Assembly: GCA_028284865.1 (NCBI GenBank)
Contig: JANQQV010000020.1
Location: 372,001 to 436,000 of the forward strand
DNA: 64,000 bases
From: Rhodothermales bacterium
GTDB lineage: Bacteria; Bacteroidota; Rhodothermia; Rhodothermales; UBA10348
Direction of reading: 5' to 3'
Below the pieces are notes generated by a model. The model saw only the letters and a program-made list of their open reading frames with translations. It made no database searches and was not told the DNA's origin. Position numbers and translations under genes: made by a program. Of the stretch, positions 47,051-55,752 are shown in pieces. Within the stretch, counting starts at the first letter, position 1; each line of letters starts with the position of its first letter.

Positions 47051-47458
47051 TCAACGAGCAAACAATCGCTCAAGCGCATCCTGCTGCGTCTTGGACAGTC
47101 CCTCGAGCATGCTGTCCGCGACATGCTCTACGGTTGTCGTCGAATCCTCCAACAAGGTTTTGCCGGCATCGGTTAATGCGACGAGACTCTTGCGGGCATC
47201 CCGGGGATGCGATTCTTTGCGAACCATGCCGAGCTTCTCCATGGGAGCGAGAATGCGGGTCACTCCTGATGCAGTACGTCCAACAGAACGAGCCAACTCT
47301 ATGCGCGGCATCGTGGATGTCGGGCTCTGCGATAACTGGAAGAGCACTTGGTACTCGGTATAACTGATACCATGGATGCTGAGATTGGCATCCATTCGTT
47401 TCAATGCGTCGGTACTGAATTGCACCATCGACATGAAAATGAAGTCTGAATTACTCAT
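47051..47458 (-). CDS. MarR family transcriptional regulator
   Basis: SYTEYQVLFQLSQSPTSTMPRIELARSVGRTASGVTRILAPMEKLGMVRKESHPRDARKSLVALTDAGKTLL. Confidence 0.93.
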   Translation of the reverse strand: MSNSDFIFMSMVQFSTDALKRMDANLSIHGISYTEYQVLFQLSQSPTSTMPRIELARSVGRTASGVTRILAPMEKLGMVRKESHPRDARKSLVALTDAGKTLLEDSTTTVEHVADSMLEGLSKTQQDALERLFAR

Positions 47459-47476
47459 GATCTTATTATTGCTTTA

Positions 47477-47494
47477 TACTTGACCGCTCAAGTA
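47477..47494. promoter_or_regulatory. Predicted MarR-type operator
   Basis: TACTTGA-CCGC-TCAAGTA perfect inverted repeat 18 bp upstream of the marR start codon. Confidence 0.68.
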
Positions 47495-47511
47495 CACCGC
47501 AATTTTGATCA

Positions 47512-47952
47512 TTACCCAAGTGGGCGCTGCATGGTCACCATGTCCCACCCAGGTCCGTATCCGTCCTTATTCACTGCGACGGTTTGAAAGCCGAATTGCT
47601 CGAAGAATCCCATGACGCTTGGGATGGTCCTGAGTCGAGCATACTGGAGGCCCTCAGCACCTGACATATCCTTCAAGCGATATGTCATCAGTGCCTTACC
47701 CAGTCCCTGACCGTGATGATCACGATGGACTATGCCCCAGGTCAGCGCAGCGATTTCAGATGAGTCCTTTGCCCACCCTCCGCAGGCTACGACGGCATCA
47801 CCCTGTTCACCGACGAAGTACACACCCGGCAATTCGTCGAGGAATTGCTCGAACTCGGAGCGATCGGCCACTGAAAAGAATTCCGGAGTGTTGCTAGTCA
47901 GCAATACCAGACAGGAATCCCGGTCCTCAGGAGTGTATGGTCTGATTTTCAT
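47512..47952 (-). CDS. GNAT family N-acetyltransferase
   Basis: LTWGIVHRDHHGQGLGKALMTYRLKD...VMGFFEQFGFQTV. Confidence 0.9.
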   Translation of the reverse strand: MKIRPYTPEDRDSCLVLLTSNTPEFFSVADRSEFEQFLDELPGVYFVGEQGDAVVACGGWAKDSSEIAALTWGIVHRDHHGQGLGKALMTYRLKDMSGAEGLQYARLRTIPSVMGFFEQFGFQTVAVNKDGYGPGWDMVTMQRPLG

Positions 47953-47997
47953 AGGTACCGTGTCCTTACGGAATCGACTAGGATCTTCGCCTCGCGC

Positions 47998-48342
47998 CTA
48001 CACCAGGCAATCTATCCAGTCCAAGGCCATGTGGATGAGAAGTCCCAGGCTGGCAAGGTAAATCACCCACCATACGTTGCGCGGTTTCTCATCCCGCATC
48101 CGTCGGTGCATCAACAGGGAAACCACGAAAGCAACGACGTAGGTAGCAATCAGCGGCTCCGCATGAAACGGGTGGAAGCCGATTGAACACCGCTCAGGAT
48201 CGTAGATCGGATCTGCAAACAGATGGTCCAGATCAACCGCCATCGTGGCAATCATGATTGTGAACGCAGAACGCCACAGCTTCCGATAGAAAACGCCCGC
48301 CACTACAAGCGGAATGATGAAGTGAAGTGCAATGTGAACCAC
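47998..48342 (-). CDS. DUF6122-like small membrane protein
   Basis: MVHIALHFIIPLVVAGVFYRKLWRSAFTIMIATMAVDLDHLFADPIYDPERCSIGFHPFH. Confidence 0.75.
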   Translation of the reverse strand: MVHIALHFIIPLVVAGVFYRKLWRSAFTIMIATMAVDLDHLFADPIYDPERCSIGFHPFHAEPLIATYVVAFVVSLLMHRRMRDEKPRNVWWVIYLASLGLLIHMALDWIDCLV

Positions 48343-48345
48343 GAA

Positions 48346-48966
48346 TCAGCGCTCCTGAGCACCTTTACCGGCAATGATCTTGTCCCGGAATTTCGCGATC
48401 CGGGCGATGCGCGTTTCGGGCTTTTTAGCCCCATTCAGATTGATGACATAGCTGCGCTGTCGGCCTGGTGTCAATCGATTGAACGCTTCGGCCAATTCAA
48501 CATCAGCATCCAGTGCTTCGGACAACTCTTCAGGGTAATCCAGTCTGATCGCCTCCTTTGGCGGCTTGCTGCCCGCTTTCGCGTAGCCAATGGCTTCGTC
48601 CAGATAGGAAAGGACGATGGGCTTCAACTCCCGCACCTGGTCATTCCGGGTAAACCGAATCATGTCTGGATGACGCGTATTGGCGCCTTGCTTTTCCAGC
48701 ACTTGGTGGGTATCGGTCATGAGTGCGGCATTAAAAAAGCTCAATCGAAAGTCCTTCCGGAAAGCGCCGATGATCACAATATTCCGACCCGCCGCCATGT
48801 AGCATGGGTGCGCCCATTTGAGCGTTTCCTCCAACCCAGCTTCCAGACAGAGCTGTCGGAGAGCCTCCAGTCCGGAAGTCCAATGTCGGGTTGAGCAATC
48901 AGATGTGGCATACCGCTCACATCGACCACAGCCATTGACAAAATACTCCTCGATGTCTGTGATCAT
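48346..48966 (-). CDS. YdeI/OmpD-associated (DUF1801-type) family protein
   Basis: EETLKWAHPCYMAAGRNIVIIGAFRKDFRLSFFNAALM...RQRSYVINLNGAKKPETRIARI; start MITDIEEYF overlaps the upstream stop. Confidence 0.85.
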   Translation of the reverse strand: MITDIEEYFVNGCGRCERYATSDCSTRHWTSGLEALRQLCLEAGLEETLKWAHPCYMAAGRNIVIIGAFRKDFRLSFFNAALMTDTHQVLEKQGANTRHPDMIRFTRNDQVRELKPIVLSYLDEAIGYAKAGSKPPKEAIRLDYPEELSEALDADVELAEAFNRLTPGRQRSYVINLNGAKKPETRIARIAKFRDKIIAGKGAQER

Positions 48967-49745
48967 GCCGCGTTGTCCCCATCGGATGACCCTGGTCGTG
49001 GGCTTGCTTGCTCCTGAACCTCCACGTTCTTCCGAATCGCCACGTTCTTCCGAATTTCCTGGCCCATCGCTGACGCCCACAATCGGTAGATGCCTGGCCC
49101 AGGATGAAAACCATCCGTCGCCATCATGGATTCGTCCGCCTCGAATTCAATAGGCACAAAGGTGCATCCTTCCTCGGCACACGCATTCCTCAGAGCCGCG
49201 CTGAAGGTGTCCGCCTTGCTTCCCAGAAACCACCTCAAAGGCTGCGGGAGGGCCGGAAATGACTTTACCGGAGGCAGCCCTGAGACCACAATGAGCGGAT
49301 CCTCGAAGCGGTCCCTGATGATGGTGAAGAGTTGCCTCTGTTGATCCAGCCAATCATTGATCCCTATGCCGGAAGTAACGTCGTTGACACCGAACACGGA
49401 TACGACGACATCAAACGGCTGACGATCAATCCGATCGATACTCCGAAGGACGTTGGCGGTCTTGGCGCCGGTTCGGGCATGAAGATGCCACGCCACTCCT
49501 GACCACTCCGAAACCCGTGACAGCAGTACGCCCAGCAAGGCTTCATCTTGTGACTCCGCTCCTACTCCGGCGGCAGATGAGTCACCAAGGATAAGCAGAC
49601 GCAGGCGCGGCTCGGGGCCACTGGCCCCTTCCCGCTCTCCGGGTGGCTCCGGCAATCGCGGAATACTCTGCCGAACCCTCCACCCCTGGAGGAGAAGGAA
49701 CGGACCCAGAAGCACGGTCAGGATAGGGTTAGGCATGGGATTCAA
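48963..49745 (-). CDS. SGNH/GDSL hydrolase family esterase
   Basis: RLLILGDSSAAGVGAESQDEALLG, VVSVFGVNDVTS, DGFHPGPGIYRLWA. Confidence 0.9.
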   Translation of the reverse strand: MNPMPNPILTVLLGPFLLLQGWRVRQSIPRLPEPPGEREGASGPEPRLRLLILGDSSAAGVGAESQDEALLGVLLSRVSEWSGVAWHLHARTGAKTANVLRSIDRIDRQPFDVVVSVFGVNDVTSGIGINDWLDQQRQLFTIIRDRFEDPLIVVSGLPPVKSFPALPQPLRWFLGSKADTFSAALRNACAEEGCTFVPIEFEADESMMATDGFHPGPGIYRLWASAMGQEIRKNVAIRKNVEVQEQASPRPGSSDGDNAA

Positions 49746-50132
49746 TCAGGACAGCAGTCTGTCCCACTCATTCTGGTCGAAATGCCCCCTGGCAATACGA
49801 ATCAGCCCATGGTCGCCAAATTCCAGCGCTTCGTACCCGCTCAGGTGAATGGATTTGCCGGTGCCTCCGGGCCCGGTGTTCGTTCCTCGCATGGTCCAAT
49901 ACCACTTCGTTTCGCCCTCTTCCTCGATGATCCGGTCACAACGCACGTCCAAGTCTGGAAAATCAGTCATGAATGCGTTGGCGACTTCCGCGATCGCTTC
50001 GTGACCGACGGCGGGCAGGCCGTCATTGATGACAAGCACCCCATCCTTGGTAAAGAACGCAGCCACGGATGCAGGGTCGCCGCTGCTCCAGGCTTCCGCG
50101 TACCGGTCTCCGAATTCCTGCAAGGACTGCAT
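49746..50132 (-). CDS. NTF2-like / SnoaL-type protein
   Basis: FGDRYAEAWSSGDPASVAAFFTKDGVLVINDGLPAVGHEAIAEVANAF. Confidence 0.82.
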   Translation of the reverse strand: MQSLQEFGDRYAEAWSSGDPASVAAFFTKDGVLVINDGLPAVGHEAIAEVANAFMTDFPDLDVRCDRIIEEEGETKWYWTMRGTNTGPGGTGKSIHLSGYEALEFGDHGLIRIARGHFDQNEWDRLLS

Positions 50133-50143
50133 ATCACCCGCGG

Positions 50144-50632
50144 TCAAAACACGCCGTTCTGATTGCGGACCTGTCCGCCCGTCATGAGGACGTAGAATCG
50201 CATGAATGCGTCGAGTGGCTGAATGGCGTCCCAATGCTCAAGGATCTCGCCGTCCACCACCCGCCATGAATCGATGATGTTCAGCCCTTTTCCATCGTTG
50301 CCGCGATGGCTCTTGTTAACCGTGGCGTGCGAATGGAACGTCACCGTGTCACCGTCGGCGGTGATGCGCTTGACGTCGTATCCGTAATCCGGAAAACGAT
50401 TGGCAAATGCCTCCACGTAATCAATCAGAGCCAGAATGCCGTCCGGGATGTTTCGATTGTGCTGCACGTAGTTCGCATCACCGAATTCCTTGCGGACGTA
50501 ATCGAAATCGTGGTCGTTCATGAGATGCTGAACGAACTCCGCGATCCGTTCCGCATTGGTCCGTTCTTTCTCGGTCCAGTGATCTTGTTTGAGCGCTTCA
50601 AAATCGACGTTCAATGTGTTCATTCGGGTCAT
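50144..50632 (-). CDS. NTF2-like / SnoaL-type protein
   Basis: YVQHNRNIPDGILALIDYVEAF...HSHATVNKSHRGNDGKGLNIIDSWRVVDGEILEHWDAIQ. Confidence 0.83.
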   Translation of the reverse strand: MTRMNTLNVDFEALKQDHWTEKERTNAERIAEFVQHLMNDHDFDYVRKEFGDANYVQHNRNIPDGILALIDYVEAFANRFPDYGYDVKRITADGDTVTFHSHATVNKSHRGNDGKGLNIIDSWRVVDGEILEHWDAIQPLDAFMRFYVLMTGGQVRNQNGVF

Positions 50633-51603
50633 CCTCCTGGAAGGGCTTCTACCAATTCGACCATGCGCTTCAAGTGCTCTTCAGTCGGCATCTTGCCTCG
50701 ACCGGCGCCCAGGTTGTCAAGCATATGCTTCGGATTGCTGGTGCCCGGTACGGCCACGGTTACGGCTGGATGGGCCACCACAAATTTGAGCATGAATTGC
50801 GCCCAAGAGTAGGCGTCGAATTCAGCAGCCCACTCGGGCAACGGGCGATCACCGATGCGTGACCACATACGCGTGCGACCGAACGGCAAATACACCATCA
50901 CGCCAATCCCCAGCTCTTGAGCCAGCGGGAAAATCATCTCGGCAGCGTCCCGGTTGTCCACGGCGTAATCGATCCCGATGAAGTCGATCGGGTACGAGCG
51001 CATGACTTCTGCCAGGCTTTCGTAGTCCCGGGTCGTCGTGATTCCGATGTGACGAATACGCCCTGCTTCCTTGTACTCCTGGAGGATTCCCAGCTGAGTC
51101 GGAGGGTCTCCCATGTTGTGAACCTGATTCAGGTCGATGACGGGGACGCGCAGACGCTCAAATGAGCGCTCAATCTGTTCGCGAACCGCCGCCGGATCGG
51201 CAGCACCACCTCCGCGGCCCGCCACGTTGACTTTGGTCGCCCAGAAGATGTTTTCGCTGAAACCGTCCTCGTCAGCCCATTCCCCGGCGTAGATCTCGGA
51301 CCCACCACGACCGTATCCAGCCGCACTGTCAAAGACACGACCTTCCCCTTCCGCGCCTTCCGCAAGCGCCTGGAGCACAGCTCGATGGCCGTCCAGCTCT
51401 TCGTGCGTCGCGTCAATATTGATCCACCGCCCGCCGAGGCCAATGATGGGAATAGGGACTTCTGATGACGGAATCAGGCGCGTCATCAACGGATCGTCCA
51501 TCAACAACCGGAGGGTACCTGGATTCAGGCCGATTGCAGCGCCTGCAGTAGCCACTGAGCTCAGGCGAAGCCATTCTCTGCGAGTGATCATGAGTCCATT
51601 CAT
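50629..51603 (-). CDS. Aldo/keto reductase with Tat-like signal
   Basis: MITRREWLRLSSVATAGAAIGLNPG; VFDSAAGYGRGGSEIYAGEW; IDLNQVHNMGDP; AVPGTSNPKHMLDN. Confidence 0.87.
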   Translation of the reverse strand: MNGLMITRREWLRLSSVATAGAAIGLNPGTLRLLMDDPLMTRLIPSSEVPIPIIGLGGRWINIDATHEELDGHRAVLQALAEGAEGEGRVFDSAAGYGRGGSEIYAGEWADEDGFSENIFWATKVNVAGRGGGAADPAAVREQIERSFERLRVPVIDLNQVHNMGDPPTQLGILQEYKEAGRIRHIGITTTRDYESLAEVMRSYPIDFIGIDYAVDNRDAAEMIFPLAQELGIGVMVYLPFGRTRMWSRIGDRPLPEWAAEFDAYSWAQFMLKFVVAHPAVTVAVPGTSNPKHMLDNLGAGRGKMPTEEHLKRMVELVEALPGG

Positions 51604-51764
51604 TTGTGGGTGCACAACGGGCTGCCGCAAAGTACGTCAATGAGAAAAAAGCGTATACCGGAGGCGCCAAACCGTTCCTGATTGCATCCCTACACCATGA
51701 GAAACCCGCCCAAGAATGGTTAATCCGCTTGAGCCCAGTTCAAGGGGTTCATATTCTCCGGTCA

Positions 51765-53801
51765 ATGGCGGAGAAGGTTCAATTCAAGCGCAATGTCGGC
51801 CTGTTCATGGCCGTGATGATTGGTATCGGCGCCATGATGGGGCCGGGCGTGTTCGCCTTGCCCAGTGTCGTAGCCATGGACGCCGGGCCGCTGGGCATTC
51901 TGGCCTATCTCTTCATGGGCCTGCTCACGCTGTTCACGGCACTGAGCTATAGCGAACTCGGTGCCGCTATCCCCATTGCAGGTGGCGGCTACTCATTCGT
52001 CAGCCGTGGACTTCCCGATCCTGTGGCCTTCCTGGCAGGGTGGTTCTTCTGGATCGGCAATACGCTTGCCTGCTCCCTCTACGTGGTCATTTTCGCCCTG
52101 ACCATCCGGGACTATTTCTTTCCGGACGCGAGCATCATCCTGATTGTGGTGGTCACAACGCTGGTCTTTACGGCGTCCAACCTGCGCGGACAGGTCGAAG
52201 CGCTCAAGATGATCACGCTCATGAACATCGTTGAGCTCGCAGTACTCATCGGGTTGGGCGTGCTGGGCGCTTTTGCCATTGAGCCGGCCAACCTCGAGCC
52301 GTTCGCACCCATGGGATGGGAGCCGCTGATTCCGACGATGGGGCTCATCTACATCTCCTACGTCGGTTTCGACCTGATCACCGTGGCCGCAGAGGAGATC
52401 ATCGATCCCGCCAGGAATATCCCGCGTGCCATATTGATCACGCTGGGTGTGGGCATCGTGATCTACGTGCTGGTGCTCTTTGTCATGATGGGCGTCGTGA
52501 ACTACACCGAGCTGGCCGAGACCGACACGCCGTTCATTTTCGTGGCCGACTTCCTGTTTGGCGGCTGGGGCCGCACGGCCGGCATCATTGCCACCATCAT
52601 GGCCAGTTTGTCAGCATTCTCTGTCACCCTCGGAGCGAGCTCCCGTGTCCTGTATGCTCTTGGACGGGACGGGCACTTCCCCGGCGTGTTCTCGCGGCTG
52701 CACACGCGGTTCAAGACGCCCCACATCGCCCTTTTCGTTTGTGCGGCGCTGGTCATGGTGTTTGGAGCCACGGGCATCGTCAACATTCTGGCCTCCGCCA
52801 GCAGCTTCGGCTACCTCGTCGCCATCGGCATCGTCAACTACGCGGTCATCGCGTTGCACAACAAGATGCCCAATCTCAGGCGGCCGTTCAAAGTGATCAT
52901 GTACCCGGTCGTTCCGGTGCTGGGTATCATCTCTTGTTGGTTTTTCGTACCCATGCTGGAGCCCCAGAGCCTGCTTCTAGGCGCTGCGCTGGCCGGTGTA
53001 GGCGGCATCCTCTACTTCGTGATGCCTGCCAACAGGGACCTGGTCAAACGATTACCGGAACTTGTTCACCACATCAAAACACGACTTCGCATCTGGAGGA
53101 GACCCAACATGCAGGTACTCATCATTGGAGGCGGCAATCAGGGGATGAACATTGCGGATCGACTCATCAAGCAGGATGAGTTCCGCATGATCTTCCGATC
53201 CGCCGAATACAAAGTGACGTTTGTCGAGAAAGATGAGGCTCGATGCGAAGAGCTGGAGCGGCGCTACAGCGTGCCCATTTTCCACGGTGATGGGACCAAG
53301 CTGGAGATTCTCGATCAGGTGGAACCCCAGAAAATGGATGTGGCCATTGCTGCTACCAATCACGACGATCGCAACACGATCATGGCGTTGCAAGCACAGC
53401 GGTTGGGCATTCCACGGGTGATTGCCATCGCCCGGGATCCAGACTACGTCGAGTTACTGAAGTCCAGAGGCATCGTGTGTATCAGCGCGCCGTACGCTAC
53501 GGCGGCAATGGTCGAGAATCACCTGGATCGTCCGGGAGTGGCCGATCTGTTCGAATTTGAATCCGGTGTGGCCAGTCTGATCGACATGCGCGTGCCAGAG
53601 AATGCACGCGTCGTCGGGAAGCGCATCAGCGATATCAACATTCCGTCGCAGTGCGTCGTTGCCGCCGTGATCAGGGACAAGGAGTTTGTCGTCCCGAGAG
53701 GCGATACGGAAGTCAAGGGAAACGACTACGTTGTTTTCGTAGGCCCCGTCGACTCGGTCCAGTCCGCTCACGCTGTGTTCTCGGAGTCCAAGACGGCTTG
53801 A
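51765..53801 (+). CDS. APC family amino acid permease fused to RCK/TrkA-N and TrkA-C domains
   Basis: MIGIGAMMGPGVFALPSV...12 TM; then MQVLIIGGGNQGMNIADRL (Rossmann) and RVVGKRISDINIPSQCVVAAVIRDKEFVVPRGDTEVKGNDYVVFVG (RCK_C). Confidence 0.92.
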   Translation: MAEKVQFKRNVGLFMAVMIGIGAMMGPGVFALPSVVAMDAGPLGILAYLFMGLLTLFTALSYSELGAAIPIAGGGYSFVSRGLPDPVAFLAGWFFWIGNTLACSLYVVIFALTIRDYFFPDASIILIVVVTTLVFTASNLRGQVEALKMITLMNIVELAVLIGLGVLGAFAIEPANLEPFAPMGWEPLIPTMGLIYISYVGFDLITVAAEEIIDPARNIPRAILITLGVGIVIYVLVLFVMMGVVNYTELAETDTPFIFVADFLFGGWGRTAGIIATIMASLSAFSVTLGASSRVLYALGRDGHFPGVFSRLHTRFKTPHIALFVCAALVMVFGATGIVNILASASSFGYLVAIGIVNYAVIALHNKMPNLRRPFKVIMYPVVPVLGIISCWFFVPMLEPQSLLLGAALAGVGGILYFVMPANRDLVKRLPELVHHIKTRLRIWRRPNMQVLIIGGGNQGMNIADRLIKQDEFRMIFRSAEYKVTFVEKDEARCEELERRYSVPIFHGDGTKLEILDQVEPQKMDVAIAATNHDDRNTIMALQAQRLGIPRVIAIARDPDYVELLKSRGIVCISAPYATAAMVENHLDRPGVADLFEFESGVASLIDMRVPENARVVGKRISDINIPSQCVVAAVIRDKEFVVPRGDTEVKGNDYVVFVGPVDSVQSAHAVFSESKTA

Positions 53802-54220
53802 GCCCTGTCCATCCGCTCGAAGGCTTCCGTAGCCTTGATTTCTGCGACCTTTTCAGCCACCACCCAGCGTAGGCCCCAGCAGAAGAAATAGAAGGGCACG
53901 AATACACCGAGTCCGTACATCCAGGTGATCATGCGGGGATCCATTGTGATGCTTCTTGGAAGCAGATACCCGGCGAGAACCAAAACGACCAATGCTGCCG
54001 TCGTTTTGTACCAGCGCGCCTTGAAGAGCTCGACGACGATCAAAGGCACAAACACGATCATCAACAGATAGAGCGCCGTAATCACCAACTGGATGGGTGC
54101 AAAGAACATGAGCACGATGCCCCAGCCCGACTTCACTTCGTAGCTCAGCCATCGATCCAGGCGAACAAGCGCCTCTTCTTCCCGGCTGCGCATCCCGAGC
54201 ATGACGTGCGACTCATTCAT
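53768..54220 (-). CDS. Hypothetical membrane protein
   Basis: 150 aa with 2-4 hydrophobic segments; convergent 3' overlap with the permease. Confidence 0.6.
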   Translation of the reverse strand: MNESHVMLGMRSREEEALVRLDRWLSYEVKSGWGIVLMFFAPIQLVITALYLLMIVFVPLIVVELFKARWYKTTAALVVLVLAGYLLPRSITMDPRMITWMYGLGVFVPFYFFCWGLRWVVAEKVAEIKATEAFERMDRAQAVLDSENTA

Positions 54221-54807
54221 GGCGTGAGTCCTTCTCCACCCTGCTCCACCTCTCTGCCGGCTCGGGCATCCGGAAGCAAATCGTCGAGATCAACAATCTG
54301 CGCGATCTCGCGACCCAGGTACCGTAGCGTCACGTCATGGTGCTCGAGGTCCCACGAACTGACACAATCCTCCACGATGGTCACTTCCAGGTCCCGCTGG
54401 TACGCGTCGATGGCAGCCATGCGAACGCATGCATGGGTATTGATGCCAGCCAGGACCAGATGCGTAATGCCTGCATCTGCCAATTCGCTCTCCAGATCCG
54501 TTCCATGGAAGGCGCTGTAGCGCTTCTTGATGACTTCAGCGTCACTTGGATAGCGATCCAAATCGCTCAGGATCTCAGCGCCCGGCGTACCCGCCATTGT
54601 CATGCGGATCTGTTTCTGCCTCATCACGGGAAAGGCGTCGGACAGATCATCTTTAAACTCCTGCCGAACCCAGATGACCGGATGTCCTCGTTCCCTGGAC
54701 CATCGCACCAGTTGATTAATTGCGGCAACGAGTTCCTTGCGTTGGCTCCGCAAGGGATCGTCCTGGAAGAAATCCTCCAGCATATCGATGACCAGTAGCG
54801 CTGTCAT
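54217..54807 (-). CDS. Cysteine hydrolase (isochorismatase-like)
   Basis: MTALLVIDMLEDFF...VIKKRYSAFHGTDLESELADAGITHLVLAGINTHACVRMAAIDAYQRDLEVTIVEDCVSS. Confidence 0.93.
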   Translation of the reverse strand: MTALLVIDMLEDFFQDDPLRSQRKELVAAINQLVRWSRERGHPVIWVRQEFKDDLSDAFPVMRQKQIRMTMAGTPGAEILSDLDRYPSDAEVIKKRYSAFHGTDLESELADAGITHLVLAGINTHACVRMAAIDAYQRDLEVTIVEDCVSSWDLEHHDVTLRYLGREIAQIVDLDDLLPDARAGREVEQGGEGLTP

Positions 54808-54849
54808 TGCCGCGTTCGTTCCCCGGTTTTCAATGATCGACCGCTTCCA

Positions 54850-55353
54850 TCAACGGACGCGATCCGAAACAACAGGATGCAGCACCGCACCGGCATTCAC
54901 AAATCCGCGCAGCTCTGATGACGGGCGTCCCACATCAACTCGTGTGTAAGCATCAGAGTCGAATATGGCTCGGAAGATGACCTCCCTGTCGGCCCAGCGT
55001 GCTGAATCGGCGTATTCGGTCATGAGCATGATATCCCAGCCCAGACCGGAGTCCGGCTCAGCGATGAGTGCATTGAACGACAGCACATCGCCATTCGCCA
55101 AGGCGATTTCCCTCGCCTGCGCCCAGTTCTCACGAATATTCCGGAGATACAGCTCCTCGCCGTCGGGAAGCAGCCGGATGAAGTCCACTGCCCAAATGGC
55201 CGTGGAATGGTCCGCCAGATCTTCAGGTCCATTCACCTGCGACGACGGGCCAGCCGGCTGGTCGGTGCACGCACTGATCATCATGATGGGAATGATCAAC
55301 AAAATGGCGAACGCGCGTAGACGCTTGAGAAGGCCGAGACGTATGGAATCCAT
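54850..55353 (-). CDS. Hypothetical lipoprotein
   Basis: Signal sequence ILLIIPIMMISACTDQPAG; 167 aa. Confidence 0.6.
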   Translation of the reverse strand: MDSIRLGLLKRLRAFAILLIIPIMMISACTDQPAGPSSQVNGPEDLADHSTAIWAVDFIRLLPDGEELYLRNIRENWAQAREIALANGDVLSFNALIAEPDSGLGWDIMLMTEYADSARWADREVIFRAIFDSDAYTRVDVGRPSSELRGFVNAGAVLHPVVSDRVR

Positions 55354-55454
55354 GATGCTGTGAGCGGGTCAGTTGGAGAACAGGTTGCCGGGGAAGATCG
55401 ATGTCTTAGATTAGCCTTCGACCCGCAGAATATCCTGTCATTCGGTATCCAGAA

Positions 55455-55649
55455 ATGAAAACCCTCAAATGCGACTTGTGTGACGCGACGGCATCAGCCG
55501 ACACTTTCGAACAATGGATGCAGGCCTTGATGCCGCACTACAAGGAAGCGCACGCGGACGTCATGAACGATCCGACAAAGACCAAAGAGGATGGCGAACG
55601 CTGGATGAAGGAAAACCGGGTTCGATTCGAGGCGGCGCCAGAAGACTGA
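55455..55649 (+). CDS. Small DUF1059-like protein
   Basis: MKTLKCDLCDATASADTFEQWMQALMPHYKEAHADVM, CxxC plus His motif. Confidence 0.68.
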   Translation: MKTLKCDLCDATASADTFEQWMQALMPHYKEAHADVMNDPTKTKEDGERWMKENRVRFEAAPED

Positions 55650-55752
55650 GTAGTCACGAAGATGTGACACTTTCGGCACATCCGGGATGGAAGAGCTGGA
55701 GTAGGTTGTCAGCACGAACCATCACCCAGCCCCGTCCCTTCCTGCCTCAACC

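Noticed and set aside
49021-49056. 18-bp direct repeat (CCACGTTCTTCCGAAT..) x2
   Set aside because: Simple in-frame duplication in the C-terminal tail of the SGNH gene (IRKNVAIRKNV); likely slippage rather than a functional element
52316-53179. 287-aa +1-frame ORF inside the APC permease
   Set aside because: His/Arg-rich shadow translation of membrane-protein codons; the permease frame is convincing
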